Source of the DNA: Streptomyces sp. NBC_01210
GTDB lineage: Bacteria; Actinomycetota; Actinomycetes; Streptomycetales; Streptomycetaceae
Reading direction: 5' to 3'
Assembly: GCF_036010325.1 (NCBI RefSeq)
Contig: NZ_CP108549.1
Coordinates: forward strand, 2,852,001-2,916,000
DNA: 64,000 bases
Shown: positions 8,446-17,500 of the stretch, in pieces
Layout of the letters: every line of letters begins with the position of its first letter
Position numbering within the stretch: the first letter of the stretch is position 1
The notes under the pieces: model-generated
Told to the model about the DNA's origin: nothing
What the model saw: only the letters and a program-made list of their open reading frames with translations
Databases searched by the model: none
Position numbers and translations under genes: made by a program

Positions 8446-10488
8446 TTGTCCGACGTACGCGATGTGCGATCAGCAGCAGTCGTCCACACCCGCGCCATCG
8501 CGGTCGTCGGCGCAGGCCCTCGCGGCACCTCCGTTCTCGAGAGACTCTGCGCGTCGGTGGCCGAGCTCACCCGTGGGACGCCGCTCATGGTCCACGTCGT
8601 CGACCCGTCACCGCCGGGACCGGGCCGCGTCTGGCGCACGGACCAGCCCGCCGAACTGCTGATGAACACGGTGGCCTCGCAGGTCACTCTGTTCACGGAT
8701 GACAGCGTTGCCTGCGAGGGTCCGATACGTCCGGGTCCGAGCCTGTACGAGTGGGCGGCGGCGCACACCGACGAGCGGCTCGGCCCCGACGACTACCCGA
8801 CGCGGGCCTGTTACGGCCGCTATCTGGAGTGGGCGTTCCTGCGGGCGGTGGGCGGCGCACCGGACACGGTGACGGTGCGGGTCCACCGGGCGCGGGCGAC
8901 ACGGCTCGACGACGACCGGGACGCCCACCGCCGCGAGGGGGCCGCCACCCCGACGCAGAGCCTCACCCTCGACGACGGCACCACGCTCACCGGCCTGTGC
9001 GCGGTGATCCTCGCCCAGGGCCATCTGCCCGTCGTCTGCCGGCAGACGACGGCGCATCTCGCCGAGTACGCCGCCCGCCACCCCCGCCTGCGCTACTACG
9101 AGCCGGCCAACCCCGCCGACCTCGACCTCTCCGCCGTGGCCCCCGGGGAATCGGTTCTGCTGCGCGGCCTCGGGCTCAACTTCTTCGACCATATGACCCT
9201 GTTGACGACGGGCCGCGGCGGCACCTTCGTACGCGGCGACGGCGGCGAGCTCGTCTACCGGCCCTCGGGCCGCGAGCCGCGGCTGTACGCGGGATCGCGG
9301 CGCGGCGTTCCCTACCAGGCGCGCGGAGACAACGCCAAGGGCCCCTCCGGCCGGCATGAGCCGCTCGTCCTCACCCCGGATGTGATCGCGGTCTTCCGCA
9401 AGCGGGCGGACGAGGGCGATCCGCCGGACTTCCTGACCGAGATATGGCCGCTGGTGGCCAAGGAGGTGGAGACGGTCCACTACGAGGCACTGCTCGCCGG
9501 TCCGCGAGGCTCCGGTCCGCGAGGCTCCGGTCCGCGAGGCTCCGTTCCTCACGGCTTCAGGGACCGCTTCCTCGACGCTCCCCACGGCAGCGCCCAAGAG
9601 GCCGCCGTACTGGACGCGTTCGGGGTCGCGGAGGCGGACCGTTGGTCCTGGGACCGGATTTCGCGCCCGTACGCCGGTCAGCGCTTCGCCTCGCCCGCCG
9701 AGCACCGCGCCTGGCTCCTCGGCCATCTGCGGCAGGACGCCGCGCAGGCCGCGCTCGGCAATGTCGCGGGCCCGCTGAAGGCCGCCCTCGACGTACTGCG
9801 CGATCTGCGCAACGAGCTGCGTCTGATCGTGGACCACGCAGGCCTCTCCGGCACCTCCCGGCGCGACCATCTCGACCGCTGGTACACCCCGTTGAACGCC
9901 TTTCTCTCCATCGGGCCGCCGCGCCGCCGGATCGAGGAGATGACGGCGCTGATCGAGGCGGGCGTCCTGGAGATCGTCGGTCCGCGCACCACCGTCGGGA
10001 CGGCGGACGCACTGTCGGACGAGGCCCTGGACGGGGCCTTCACCGCCGAATCACCGGACGTTCCCGGCTCTTTCGTGACGGCGACGACGCTCATCGAGGC
10101 GCGGCTGCCGGAGCCGGATCTCCGGCGGACCTGTGACGATCTGCTGGAGCGGCTGCTGAAGACCGGCCAGTGCCGCCCGCATTCCATCGACGGCTACGAA
10201 ACCGGAGGGGTGGACGTAACACAGCGCCCGTACCGTCTGATCAACCGTCAAGGTCGTCCGCACCCTCGGCGCTTCGCGATCGGCGTGCCCACCGAGGGCG
10301 TGCACTGGGTGACCGCGGCCGGGGCCAGGCCGGGCGTCGACTCGGTGACGCTGTCGGACGCGGACGCGGTGGCGCGCGCCGCCCTGCGCACGCTCGCAAC
10401 ACCGCGGGAATGGCAGCGGGGTTCGGAAACGGAATCCAGGGCGGAAATCGGCCGCCCACCAAATGTTGAACTTGCAAGCATTGATTAG
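8446..10488 (+). CDS. FAD/NAD(P)-binding protein (NAD_binding_9 type)
   Basis: A 680-residue soluble flavoprotein-like enzyme. The N-terminus has the Rossmann motif VVGAGPRGTSVLERL (about residue 24). Downstream come PSPPGPGRVWRT, the NTVASQ segment and ALIL-type strands seen in the HI0933/NAD_binding_9 group, often annotated as lysine/ornithine N-monooxygenase-like or simply FAD-binding. The reaction is unknown. I chose TTG at 8446 because GGGAG is 9 bp upstream; GTG at 8464 is the alternative. Residues about 352-366 contain three GPRGS units encoded by a 15-bp repeat. The stop codon lies inside the iron box that precedes the DoxX gene. Confidence 0.82.
   Translation: MSDVRDVRSAAVVHTRAIAVVGAGPRGTSVLERLCASVAELTRGTPLMVHVVDPSPPGPGRVWRTDQPAELLMNTVASQVTLFTDDSVACEGPIRPGPSLYEWAAAHTDERLGPDDYPTRACYGRYLEWAFLRAVGGAPDTVTVRVHRARATRLDDDRDAHRREGAATPTQSLTLDDGTTLTGLCAVILAQGHLPVVCRQTTAHLAEYAARHPRLRYYEPANPADLDLSAVAPGESVLLRGLGLNFFDHMTLLTTGRGGTFVRGDGGELVYRPSGREPRLYAGSRRGVPYQARGDNAKGPSGRHEPLVLTPDVIAVFRKRADEGDPPDFLTEIWPLVAKEVETVHYEALLAGPRGSGPRGSGPRGSVPHGFRDRFLDAPHGSAQEAAVLDAFGVAEADRWSWDRISRPYAGQRFASPAEHRAWLLGHLRQDAAQAALGNVAGPLKAALDVLRDLRNELRLIVDHAGLSGTSRRDHLDRWYTPLNAFLSIGPPRRRIEEMTALIEAGVLEIVGPRTTVGTADALSDEALDGAFTAESPDVPGSFVTATTLIEARLPEPDLRRTCDDLLERLLKTGQCRPHSIDGYETGGVDVTQRPYRLINRQGRPHPRRFAIGVPTEGVHWVTAAGARPGVDSVTLSDADAVARAALRTLATPREWQRGSETESRAEIGRPPNVELASID
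9499..9543. repeat. 15-bp in-frame repeat x3
   Basis: Three perfect copies of GGTCCGCGAGGCTCC encode GPRGS three times inside the FAD-binding protein. The repeat length is a multiple of three, so copy-number change would not break the frame. Confidence 0.9.
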
Positions 10489-10503
10489 GTCCGCCTAACC
10501 TAG
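10485..10503. promoter_or_regulatory. iron box (DmdR1/IdeR-type operator)
   Basis: TTAGGTCCGCCTAACCTAG matches 15 of 19 positions of the actinobacterial iron box TTAGGTTAGGCTAACCTAA and is a near-perfect dyad. It covers the TAG stop of the FAD-binding gene (10486-10488) and ends 45 bp before the DoxX start. It implies repression of the DoxX gene when iron is plentiful. No binding score was computed. Confidence 0.75.
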
Positions 10504-10548
10504 GGCTTCCCTCGTCGGTTCACGTCCCCAGACCGAAGGAGCCCCCCA

Positions 10549-11010
10549 ATGGCACATCCCTCGCTGTCCACCCGGCTGAACAAGGCCCAGCCCTATGTGC
10601 TCGGCCTGTTTCGCATCGTCGTCGGCCTGCTCTTCACCTGCCACGGCGCCGCCTCGCTCTTCGGCGTCCTCGGCGGCGCGGCCGGCGGCAGCACCATCCC
10701 GGCCGGCACCTGGCCCGGCTGGTACGCGGCGGTGATCGAGCTGGTCGCCGGCGTCCTGGTGCTGCTCGGCCTCGGCACCCGCAGCGCCGCCTTCGTGGCC
10801 TCCGGCTCGATGGCGTACGCGTACTTCACCGTTCACCAGCCGGAGGGCCTCTTCCCGCTGCAGAACAGTGGCGAGGGGTCCGCGCTGTACTGCTGGGCCT
10901 TCCTGCTGCTGGTCTTCACCGGACCGGGCGCACTGGCGCTGGACCGGCTGTTCGCGCCGCGCGGCGCGAGCCGGTCGGCGCAGGAGGAGGCCACGGCCGT
11001 CGCGGCCTGA
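10549..11010 (+). CDS. DoxX-family membrane protein
   Basis: A 153-residue four-helix membrane protein of the DoxX family. The first helix contains LFRIVVGLLFTCHGAASLFG, typical of the family, followed by PAGTWPGWYAAVIELVAGVLVLLGLGTR split over helix 2. DoxX proteins are linked to thiol and oxidative stress in mycobacteria, where a DoxX works with superoxide dismutase. GAAGGAGC sits 7 bp upstream of the ATG at 10549. The iron box upstream suggests it is induced under iron limitation, alone or with another iron-dependent set. A strong hairpin follows at 11037. Confidence 0.9.
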   Translation: MAHPSLSTRLNKAQPYVLGLFRIVVGLLFTCHGAASLFGVLGGAAGGSTIPAGTWPGWYAAVIELVAGVLVLLGLGTRSAAFVASGSMAYAYFTVHQPEGLFPLQNSGEGSALYCWAFLLLVFTGPGALALDRLFAPRGASRSAQEEATAVAA

Positions 11011-11036
11011 CCCACCCGCCGCATCCGAAGCAGAGG

Positions 11037-11073
11037 AAGCGCCCGGCCCCGTACGACGAGGGACCGGGCGCTT
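11037..11073 (+). terminator. hairpin terminator after DoxX gene
   Basis: Perfect 10-bp arms AAGCGCCCGG (11037-11046) and CCGGGCGCTT (11064-11073) enclose a 17-nt loop, 27 nt after the stop codon. There is no long T-run, as usual in Streptomyces. Confidence 0.75.
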
Positions 11074-11097
11074 CGCGTTCTCCGCACGCCCGGCGTC

Positions 11098-11172
11098 GTG
11101 AGGATCAGCAGACGTGAAGGTCAGCAGACCTGAGGCTCAGTAGATGTGAGGCTGAGCGGACGTGAGGATCAC
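11098..11172. repeat. 16-bp tandem repeat, about 4.7 units
   Basis: Units of the form GTGAGGATCAGCAGAC start at 11098, 11114, 11130 and 11146, with a partial fifth at 11162. They diverge by 2-5 bases each. The stretch from 11011 to 11294 holds only the terminator, these repeats and the leader of the DedA gene. Confidence 0.8.
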
Positions 11173-11294
11173 AACATCAGCGCCCCCGGACGATCTCGAG
11201 GTAAACCCCAGGCGTACGCTGTACAGCTGTACTGCCGCCCCTGCCGCTCCCCTGCGACGTCGCGGCGTTTTTTCCGAAACCGGGGGGAGTTCGG

Positions 11295-11951
11295 GTGCTT
11301 GAGAGTGTGGGGTCGCTGACCGGCAGCCCTTGGATCTATGCCGTCGTGGCGCTTTCCGTACTTCTCGACGTCTTCCTGCCCGTGCTGCCCAGCGGAGTCC
11401 TGGTGATCACGGCGGCGACCGCCGCCGCGGCGGGCTCGACCAGCGCCACGGCCAACGGGTCCGTCCAGACCGCGGCCGGACAGGTCCCGCACGAGGTGCC
11501 CTCGCTGCTCGTCCTGATTCTCTGCGCGGCCACCGCGTCCGTACTCGGCGACCTCGTCGCCTACCGGCTGGCCTGGCGCGGCGGCGACCGGCTGGACCGG
11601 GCGATCGCCCGCTCGCGTCGGCTGACCACCGCGCAGGAGCGTCTTGGCGCGGCCCTCAGCCGCGGCGGCGGCGCCCTCGTCGTGATCGCCCGCTTCGCCC
11701 CGGCCGGCCGCTCGGTCGTCTCACTGGGCGCGGGCGCGGCGCACCGCAAGGTGAAGGAGTTCCTGCCCTGGTCCGCCCTGGCAGGCGTGGCGTGGGCGGG
11801 TTACAGCGTGGGGCTCGGCTACTTCGGCGGCCAGTGGCTCGGCGCGAGCTGGGTCGGCGCGGCCGTCTCGGTGCTCGCGCTGTTCGCGGCGGGCGCGCTG
11901 GCCGCGTACGTCATGCGGCGTCCGGCTCCGGCTCCTGAACCGGCCGCTTAG
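11295..11951 (+). CDS. DedA-family membrane protein
   Basis: A 218-residue DedA/SNARE-associated (VTT) protein, probably a lipid-handling or proton-coupled transporter in the cytoplasmic membrane. It starts at GTG 11295 with GGGGGGAG 5 bp upstream. Seen features are DVFLPVLPSGVLVI (re-entrant helix), the ARFAPAGRSVVSLGAG motif that corresponds to the family's F/Y-x-R-x-x-P-x-x-R-x-x-x-x-x-x-AG signature, and WAGYSVGLGYFGGQWLG. An insert rich in Ala/Thr/Ser (AAAAGSTSATANG) lengthens the first loop. Its last 41 nt overlap the convergent DUF2277 gene. Confidence 0.88.
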   Translation: MLESVGSLTGSPWIYAVVALSVLLDVFLPVLPSGVLVITAATAAAAGSTSATANGSVQTAAGQVPHEVPSLLVLILCAATASVLGDLVAYRLAWRGGDRLDRAIARSRRLTTAQERLGAALSRGGGALVVIARFAPAGRSVVSLGAGAAHRKVKEFLPWSALAGVAWAGYSVGLGYFGGQWLGASWVGAAVSVLALFAAGALAAYVMRRPAPAPEPAA

Positions 11952-12171
11952 CGGCCCCGCCGGACCCACGCACCTCGAGCCCTTCGAGCAGCCTGCGGGT
12001 CGCCTCGGCGATCTCGTCGACGGCCTGCTCGAAGACCTCACGGTTGTGCGCGGCGGGGGCACGGAATCCGGACACCTTGCGCACGAACTGCAGGGCGGCG
12101 GCCCGGATGTCCTCCTCGGTGGCCTCTTCGGGGAGGACGGGCGGGCGGAGAGTCTTGATGCTGCGGCACAT
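11911..12171 (-). CDS. DUF2277 family small protein
   Basis: An 86-residue protein that begins MCRSIKTLRPP, the conserved start of the DUF2277 family. It has a helical core (ATEEDIRAAALQFVRKVSG, then HNREVFEQAVDEIAEATR). The function of the family is unknown. The two Arg-rich helices could contact nucleic acid, but that is a guess. The start ATG at 12171 has GGAGG very close (1 nt), and the family start supports it. It begins 14 nt after the stop of the alpha/beta hydrolase gene on the same strand, so it could be the last cistron of the CHAT cassette. Its 3' end overlaps the DedA gene. Confidence 0.85.
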   Translation of the reverse strand: MCRSIKTLRPPVLPEEATEEDIRAAALQFVRKVSGFRAPAAHNREVFEQAVDEIAEATRRLLEGLEVRGSGGAAKRPVQEPEPDAA

Positions 12172-12185
12172 ACCTCCAGTGTGGG

Positions 12186-13262
12186 TCAGCGCGCCAGCGA
12201 AGCAAGGCTCACCATCAGATGGGCGGACTCCGGGCGCCGGAAGTCGGAGTGCGCGCCCGCGGGGGCCAGACGCGTGCGTCGCCCACCGCGGTAGAGCCGG
12301 CTGGCATCCACATTGACGATGCGGTGGTCCAAGTCGGCCAGCGCGTACGGGACGTCCACCGGCCGGATCCGGGTGGTGAACTGCGGAACCGGTGCGACAC
12401 CAGTGCCTGCGTGGCCGATGCCAGGAGTGCCCTCGGCCCTCAGATGCCAGAATCCGGTGGCCCGGTCCCAGCGGGAGTGGGTCAGGACCAGTGGGCCGCT
12501 CAGCGGAGCGCCGAGGCGGCCGGCCGAGGGAAAGAGGGTGGGGAAGAGACGGTCGAAGGCGTCTCGCGGCGCGGCCATTTGAAAGATCAGCGCGCTGTCC
12601 GCCGTGAACGGCCGCCGGGGGTCCTTCGCCGTGCTCCAGCCGAGGACCGCGGGCCCCGACGGCCGCTCGGCCGACCGCTGCACCGCCTCGCACAGGAAGC
12701 GTCCCCCGAAGGAGTGGCCGACGAGATGCAGATACTGGCCACTGCGGTTGGCCAGAACTGCGGGTTCCCTGGGGTCCGCCCGGTGTTCGTCGAGATAGCC
12801 GAGCAGATGGGCCAGGACATAGGGCGCATGGCCGGTTTGTGGGGTGCTCATGGCGTGGGCCCGGTCACGGATTCTGCGGTATCCGGCCAGGGTGGGCAGA
12901 CTGGAGGACGGCCAGCGCACGGCGACACACCAGGGCCGGTAGCCCCGGCCGTCGGCGGCCAGCCCTTGGTAGCGCTCCGGGTGGACCTCGTACAGCGTCC
13001 GCGCCTGCTGGACGAGAGTGGCCGCCGTCTTCGCCGCCGTGCCGGGGTCGGTCTGCCAGCCGTGCACATACACGTAGATGTCGCTGGCTCGCGGCGGGAT
13101 GGCGAGATGCCGCGCAAGGTGCTCGGTGAGGCGCGCGGTGGGTACGGGAGTCGGTGTACCAGGGACCAGCAACCGCCCCTTCTCGTCCAGGTCGACCTCG
13201 ACCGCCCTGGGCAGGGCGGCGGTCCTGACGGCTGCTTTCCTGGCAGCTGCTCTGCGGTTCAC
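12186..13262 (-). CDS. alpha/beta hydrolase, possible effector of CHAT cassette
   Basis: This 358-residue protein carries an alpha/beta-hydrolase fold. Strand and oxyanion region: DIYVYVHGWQTDP (residues 61-73). Nucleophile elbow: LVGHSFGGRFL with Ser184. A late histidine, in APAGAHSDFRRPESAH, could complete the triad. The layout resembles DUF900-type esterases/lipases. No signal peptide is seen. The GTG start at 13262 overlaps the CHAT stop by 4 nt (GTGA), so translation is coupled. The substrate is unknown. Position directly after a caspase-like protease makes it a candidate proteolysis-controlled or toxic effector, for example a lipase, but this is inference. It could instead be an accessory enzyme. 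Confidence 0.8.
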   Translation of the reverse strand: MNRRAAARKAAVRTAALPRAVEVDLDEKGRLLVPGTPTPVPTARLTEHLARHLAIPPRASDIYVYVHGWQTDPGTAAKTAATLVQQARTLYEVHPERYQGLAADGRGYRPWCVAVRWPSSSLPTLAGYRRIRDRAHAMSTPQTGHAPYVLAHLLGYLDEHRADPREPAVLANRSGQYLHLVGHSFGGRFLCEAVQRSAERPSGPAVLGWSTAKDPRRPFTADSALIFQMAAPRDAFDRLFPTLFPSAGRLGAPLSGPLVLTHSRWDRATGFWHLRAEGTPGIGHAGTGVAPVPQFTTRIRPVDVPYALADLDHRIVNVDASRLYRGGRRTRLAPAGAHSDFRRPESAHLMVSLASLAR

Positions 13263-14542
13263 CGGGCGAGCTCCACTCTGCTGTCGATGCCGCAGTGCAG
13301 GGAGTAGGTGAGGGCCAGCGGGTTGTGGAACTCGCGGGCGAAGTGGCGCACCAGAGCCTGGGATATCTCGCCCGCCGTACTGCCGCCGGCGAGATAGAGA
13401 TCGAGGAAGGCGTACGCGTACTCCGTGGCGAAGACCTGGGGAATCTCGATCTGCGGGCCGAGCACCCCGTCGGCCCCCAGCCGAATCAACGCCTTTCCCA
13501 GATGCTCCAGTTCGGGCGCGGCCGCGGCCTGGCCCGTGTGGCAGGCGTTGAGCAGGACGAAGGGGCGGAAGCGCGCGTCGTCCAGACCCAGGAAGCGCCC
13601 TCGCAGGCGCAGTACGAGATCGGCGTCGATCTGCCGCTCGTCGGAGAGCCGGACCGCGAGATGGGGATGGGGCGAGCCGTTCTCGACGAAGTGTCCGTGA
13701 CACCAGAAGTACATGACGTCCTCGTCGAACACGGCGCCGGACAGCGCGTCGAGGAAGGTCTCCGACTCGGTGCGTACGGTCAGATGGGACCGCTCCTCCA
13801 GCAGCTTGCGCACCTCGGGCGCCTTCGCCACCATCTCCAGCGTGGAGTCGGTGTTGAGGCTGGTCACGGGGAGAGAGCGGGAGGTTCCCGGTGCCTGCAC
13901 CGGGACGTAGGGGCTGCCCGTCTGCTCCACCTGGTGCCGGTGACCGAGGAAGCTGTCCCAGACGTCCTTGTCGCTGCCTGCGGGCTCCACGGCCAGCATC
14001 GGCCACGGCAGATAGAGGTCCGAGTCGAAGGTGATGCGCAGCGACGCCTCACCGGCCAGCGTGTCGATGAGGAAGGACCGGAAGTATCTGAGCTCGTCGC
14101 TGCTGCCGTCGAGCAGGTTGTCCAGTAGATAGCGGCCCTCATCGGCCAGTTCCTCGGTCAGTCGCCGGGAGAGCGCGGACATGGGGGTCAGATCGGCCGA
14201 TTCGGCGAACGGAAAGCTGCCGTCGGACATGCCGTCGGCGTCCGTGGGCTGGTGGCGTACGAGCCGATCGCGCCAGATGGACCGCAGCCGGGCAGCGCCG
14301 CGCAGGACCGCGGTTTCGGTGATTTCCAAGTGGGCGTTGTGGATCCGCGTCCGGGGGGACCGCTCGCCCGGGCGGAAGGCGGTGATGTGCAGCCGGTCCT
14401 GCTGGGATCGGCGAAGGGTCACGGAGAGATCGAGCGGCTCGCGCGTTCCGACGCCGTCCTGTGGCCTGTCGCGCGGGGGTAGGAGGGCCGTGAAGTCGAA
14501 CGACGGGTTCTGCCGGATCTCGATCGCGAGGTCCATGGACAT
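13259..14542 (-). CDS. CHAT-domain caspase-like protease
   Basis: A 427-residue protein whose C-terminal half (about 250-427) is a CHAT domain, the caspase-fold protease of the separase/caspase clan. The catalytic pair is visible: His282 in YFWCHGHF and Cys334 in FVLLNACHTG, each at the end of a hydrophobic strand. The Gly-Ala-Asp-Gly-Val (GADGVLG) turn and the final AGGSTAGEISQAL segment are also typical. The N-terminal half (1-240) is not recognised; it has beta-rich and helical stretches and may hold the substrate or the TPR docking surface. The ATG at 14542 lies 5 nt after the TPR stop. It is the second or third cistron of a tight operon with the STAND/TPR gene and an alpha/beta hydrolase. 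Confidence 0.88.
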   Translation of the reverse strand: MSMDLAIEIRQNPSFDFTALLPPRDRPQDGVGTREPLDLSVTLRRSQQDRLHITAFRPGERSPRTRIHNAHLEITETAVLRGAARLRSIWRDRLVRHQPTDADGMSDGSFPFAESADLTPMSALSRRLTEELADEGRYLLDNLLDGSSDELRYFRSFLIDTLAGEASLRITFDSDLYLPWPMLAVEPAGSDKDVWDSFLGHRHQVEQTGSPYVPVQAPGTSRSLPVTSLNTDSTLEMVAKAPEVRKLLEERSHLTVRTESETFLDALSGAVFDEDVMYFWCHGHFVENGSPHPHLAVRLSDERQIDADLVLRLRGRFLGLDDARFRPFVLLNACHTGQAAAAPELEHLGKALIRLGADGVLGPQIEIPQVFATEYAYAFLDLYLAGGSTAGEISQALVRHFAREFHNPLALTYSLHCGIDSRVELAR

Positions 14543-14547
14543 GCGGT

Positions 14548-17500
14548 TCAGTCCCTCCCGCGGGGTGTTCCCGGTACATCGACTGTCGCTTCGAGATCCT
14601 GCAGTACGACTCCGTACCGCTGGTCGTACACCGTCAGCCGGATACGGTGCGCGCCCGGCTCGGCGGGCGTGAAGACGAAAGCCGCCGGTGCGGCGCCCGG
14701 TGTGTACTCGGTGGCGGCCGGCTCGATCGCGGCGGCGGAGCGGACGCCGGCCACGAGCAGCAGGGCCGGGAGGGCGTCGGCGGTGGTTTGCCCGACGGTC
14801 TCGGGCTCCGGGCCTGCGGCAGCGGACTCCGGCTCGCCGCACTGCGAAGCCGCAGCGGCGTCCGGACGCCCGGCGATCGCCCTGTTGCCCGGCTTCTCCA
14901 GGCGGACCTCGATCCTGGCCGACTGCCCGACGTTGGCGTCGTCGAGCAGGGTGACCCTGAACCTCCTGGCGGGGGTCATCTGCTCGAACCTGCGGCGCAG
15001 ACCGGCCACCCGGGGGTGGTCCTTGCCGAAGGTCCGTTCCCAGTCGGCCAGCAGCTCCTCGCGAGCCCCGAAACCGTCCGTGTCCTCCTCACCCGCCGCG
15101 GCACAGGCCATCGCCAGCGGGGTACGGCACTCCAGGGTCCGGGGATGGGCGGGGCCGAAAACCCGAACTCGCCCGGCACACAGGCCCCGGAGCAGATCGA
15201 TCGCGGCGTGCCAGTCCCCGGCCTCGCCGTACGCATGGGCGAGGCTCTCGAGCGGTGCGGGGAAACCTCGCAGTCCATAAGGCCGTTGAGCGTATGCGAC
15301 GACAGTCGCCAGAGAGTCGTCGGCACGCTGGTGAACGCGCGCGATTCCTGCGGCGGTGTCCGGCAGACCGAGCCCGATGACGCGGGACCGGTCGGCGACG
15401 ACGGACTCGTGCACTTCGATCGCGCGGCGGGGGTCGTCCGCGTGCAAGAGCGCATGGGCCATCACCTCACGGCTCTGGAGGGTGTACGGACTGTACGGAC
15501 CCCACCGTCCGGTGCAGTCGGCCACGAGCCGCTCGGCGAGGCCGACGGCGCGACCGGGCGGCCCGGTCTCCGTGCGGACCAGGACGAGCGCGGCTCTCAC
15601 CTGCAGCGTGAAGGGGAAGTCGTCGCCATGGAGTTGACTGCTGTCGCGGACAAGCTCCTCCAGCTGGGAGACCGCCTGACGGTGGTCACCGGCCGTCCGG
15701 TGGGCGAGGGCGACATCCTTGCGGTCGTCCAGGGTGGCCAGGTGCTCGGGGCCGTTGATCCGCAGACGGTCCGCCACCAGGGCTTCGAAGCCCTCGACCG
15801 CCTGGGCGTACTCACCGGACATCATCCGGGTCCTGGCGAGGGCGGCACGACTGATGAGCGTGCTGTGGTGATCGGCGCCCAGCACCCGGATCCGGTCCAC
15901 GACCACCGCCGCGAGGCCCTCAGCCGCCCTGGCGAGCTCTCCACCGGCGCGCCGGTCGAGCGCAGCCTCGTGCCTCGCCCAGAGCGTGTCCCGGTGGTCG
16001 GGGCCCTGGACCCGGGCGAGGTCGCGCACCAACTCGTCACGGAGCTCGACGGCTCGGGCGTGATTGCCTGCTTCCCGGTGGCTGTGCGCGAGAGCGTGCC
16101 GGGCGTCGAACGTACGGACGTGATCCGGCCCAAGAATCCGGCGGCGGTCCTCGATCAGCTCCTCGCAGAGGCGCATCGCCCGCTCGTGCTCGCCCCTTTC
16201 CCGACAGGTGATCACCAGGTTCGCGCGCGCGGTCAGGGTGGCCGGATGGTCGGCGCCCTGCGCCCGCGCCCGGTCCGCGAGCAGCGCCTCCGAGCCGGCG
16301 ACCGCCTCCCGGTACTCCCCCGCCAACCGCTGGGTGAAGTAGAGCCCGTTGCGGCAGTTCAGCGTCTCGGCGTGGTCGGCGCCGCGGACCCGGACGCTGT
16401 CCTCGATCAGCGTCCGGAACAGCTCCAGCGCCCGCCGCAGATCCCACGCTCCACGACAGGCGTAGGCAAGCCAGAAGCGGGCCTCCAGGGTGTCGGCATG
16501 GTCGGCGCCCTGGATCCGCGCTCGGTCGCGGACCAGCTCTTCGCGCAGTGCGACGGCGCGCCGGTACTCTCCGGCTTCCTGACAGGTGTACGCCAGATTC
16601 GAGCGGACGACGAGTGCGGCCCAGTGGTCGGGGCCCTGCACCCGTACCCGGTCCTCGAGCAGCGCCTCGAATTCGGCGATGGCGCGCCGGTGGCCACCTG
16701 CTCCCAGGCGGACGAGTGCCAGGCCATTGCGAACGCCCAGAGTGTGCGGGTGTTCGGCACCCAGAATCCGCGTGCTGTCGTGGATCATCTGCTCGAAGTG
16801 ACGTACGGCCTGTTGGTGGTGCGCCGCAGCACCAAGAGTGTGGGCGAGCCAGAAGCGGGTGTTCAGCGTCTCTGCGTGGTCGGGCCCGCCAACCCTTGTA
16901 CGGTCCGCAACCAATTCCTCGAACAGAAGGATGGCGCGCGGATATTCGTCCGCATAGAAGCACGCATAGGCCAACTGCCAACGGAAGTCCAAGGTCTTCA
17001 GATGGTCGGCGCCTTGAACTCGCGCGTGGTCGAGGACCAACTCCTCGAACATCCCGATCGCCTTGCGGTGGTCCCTCGCGGCCCGGTGCGCCCCGGCGAG
17101 ACTCGAGCGGGTGGCGAATGTGTCCGGGTGGTGAGCGCCCAGCACCCGGGTACGGTCCGCAAGCAGCGCTTCCAGGCCGGCGACCGCCTCCCGGTAGTCT
17201 CCGGACAGCTGCTGCCCGTAGGCGAGGAACGCACGCGCCCTGAGCGCATCGGGATGGTCGCGCCCCTGGATCCGGACACGGTCACGGAGCACTGCCTCGA
17301 ACAGGCCGATCGACCGCCGGTGATCTCCGGCGTCGCGACAGGCATAGGCCAGGTTCTCGCGGGCCGAGAGGGTGGCCGGATGGTCGGCGCCCTGCACCCG
17401 GATCCGGTCCGCCAGCAGCGTCTCGCGCTCGGCCACCGCCTCGCCGTACGCACCCGCCGACTGCCGCGTAAAGGCAAGGCCGCCCCGGAAGCCGAACGTC

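Noticed and set aside
8608..9870. Minus-strand 420-residue ORF over the FAD-binding gene
   Set aside because: It is an antisense shadow. The plus strand has the Rossmann motif and proper codon bias.
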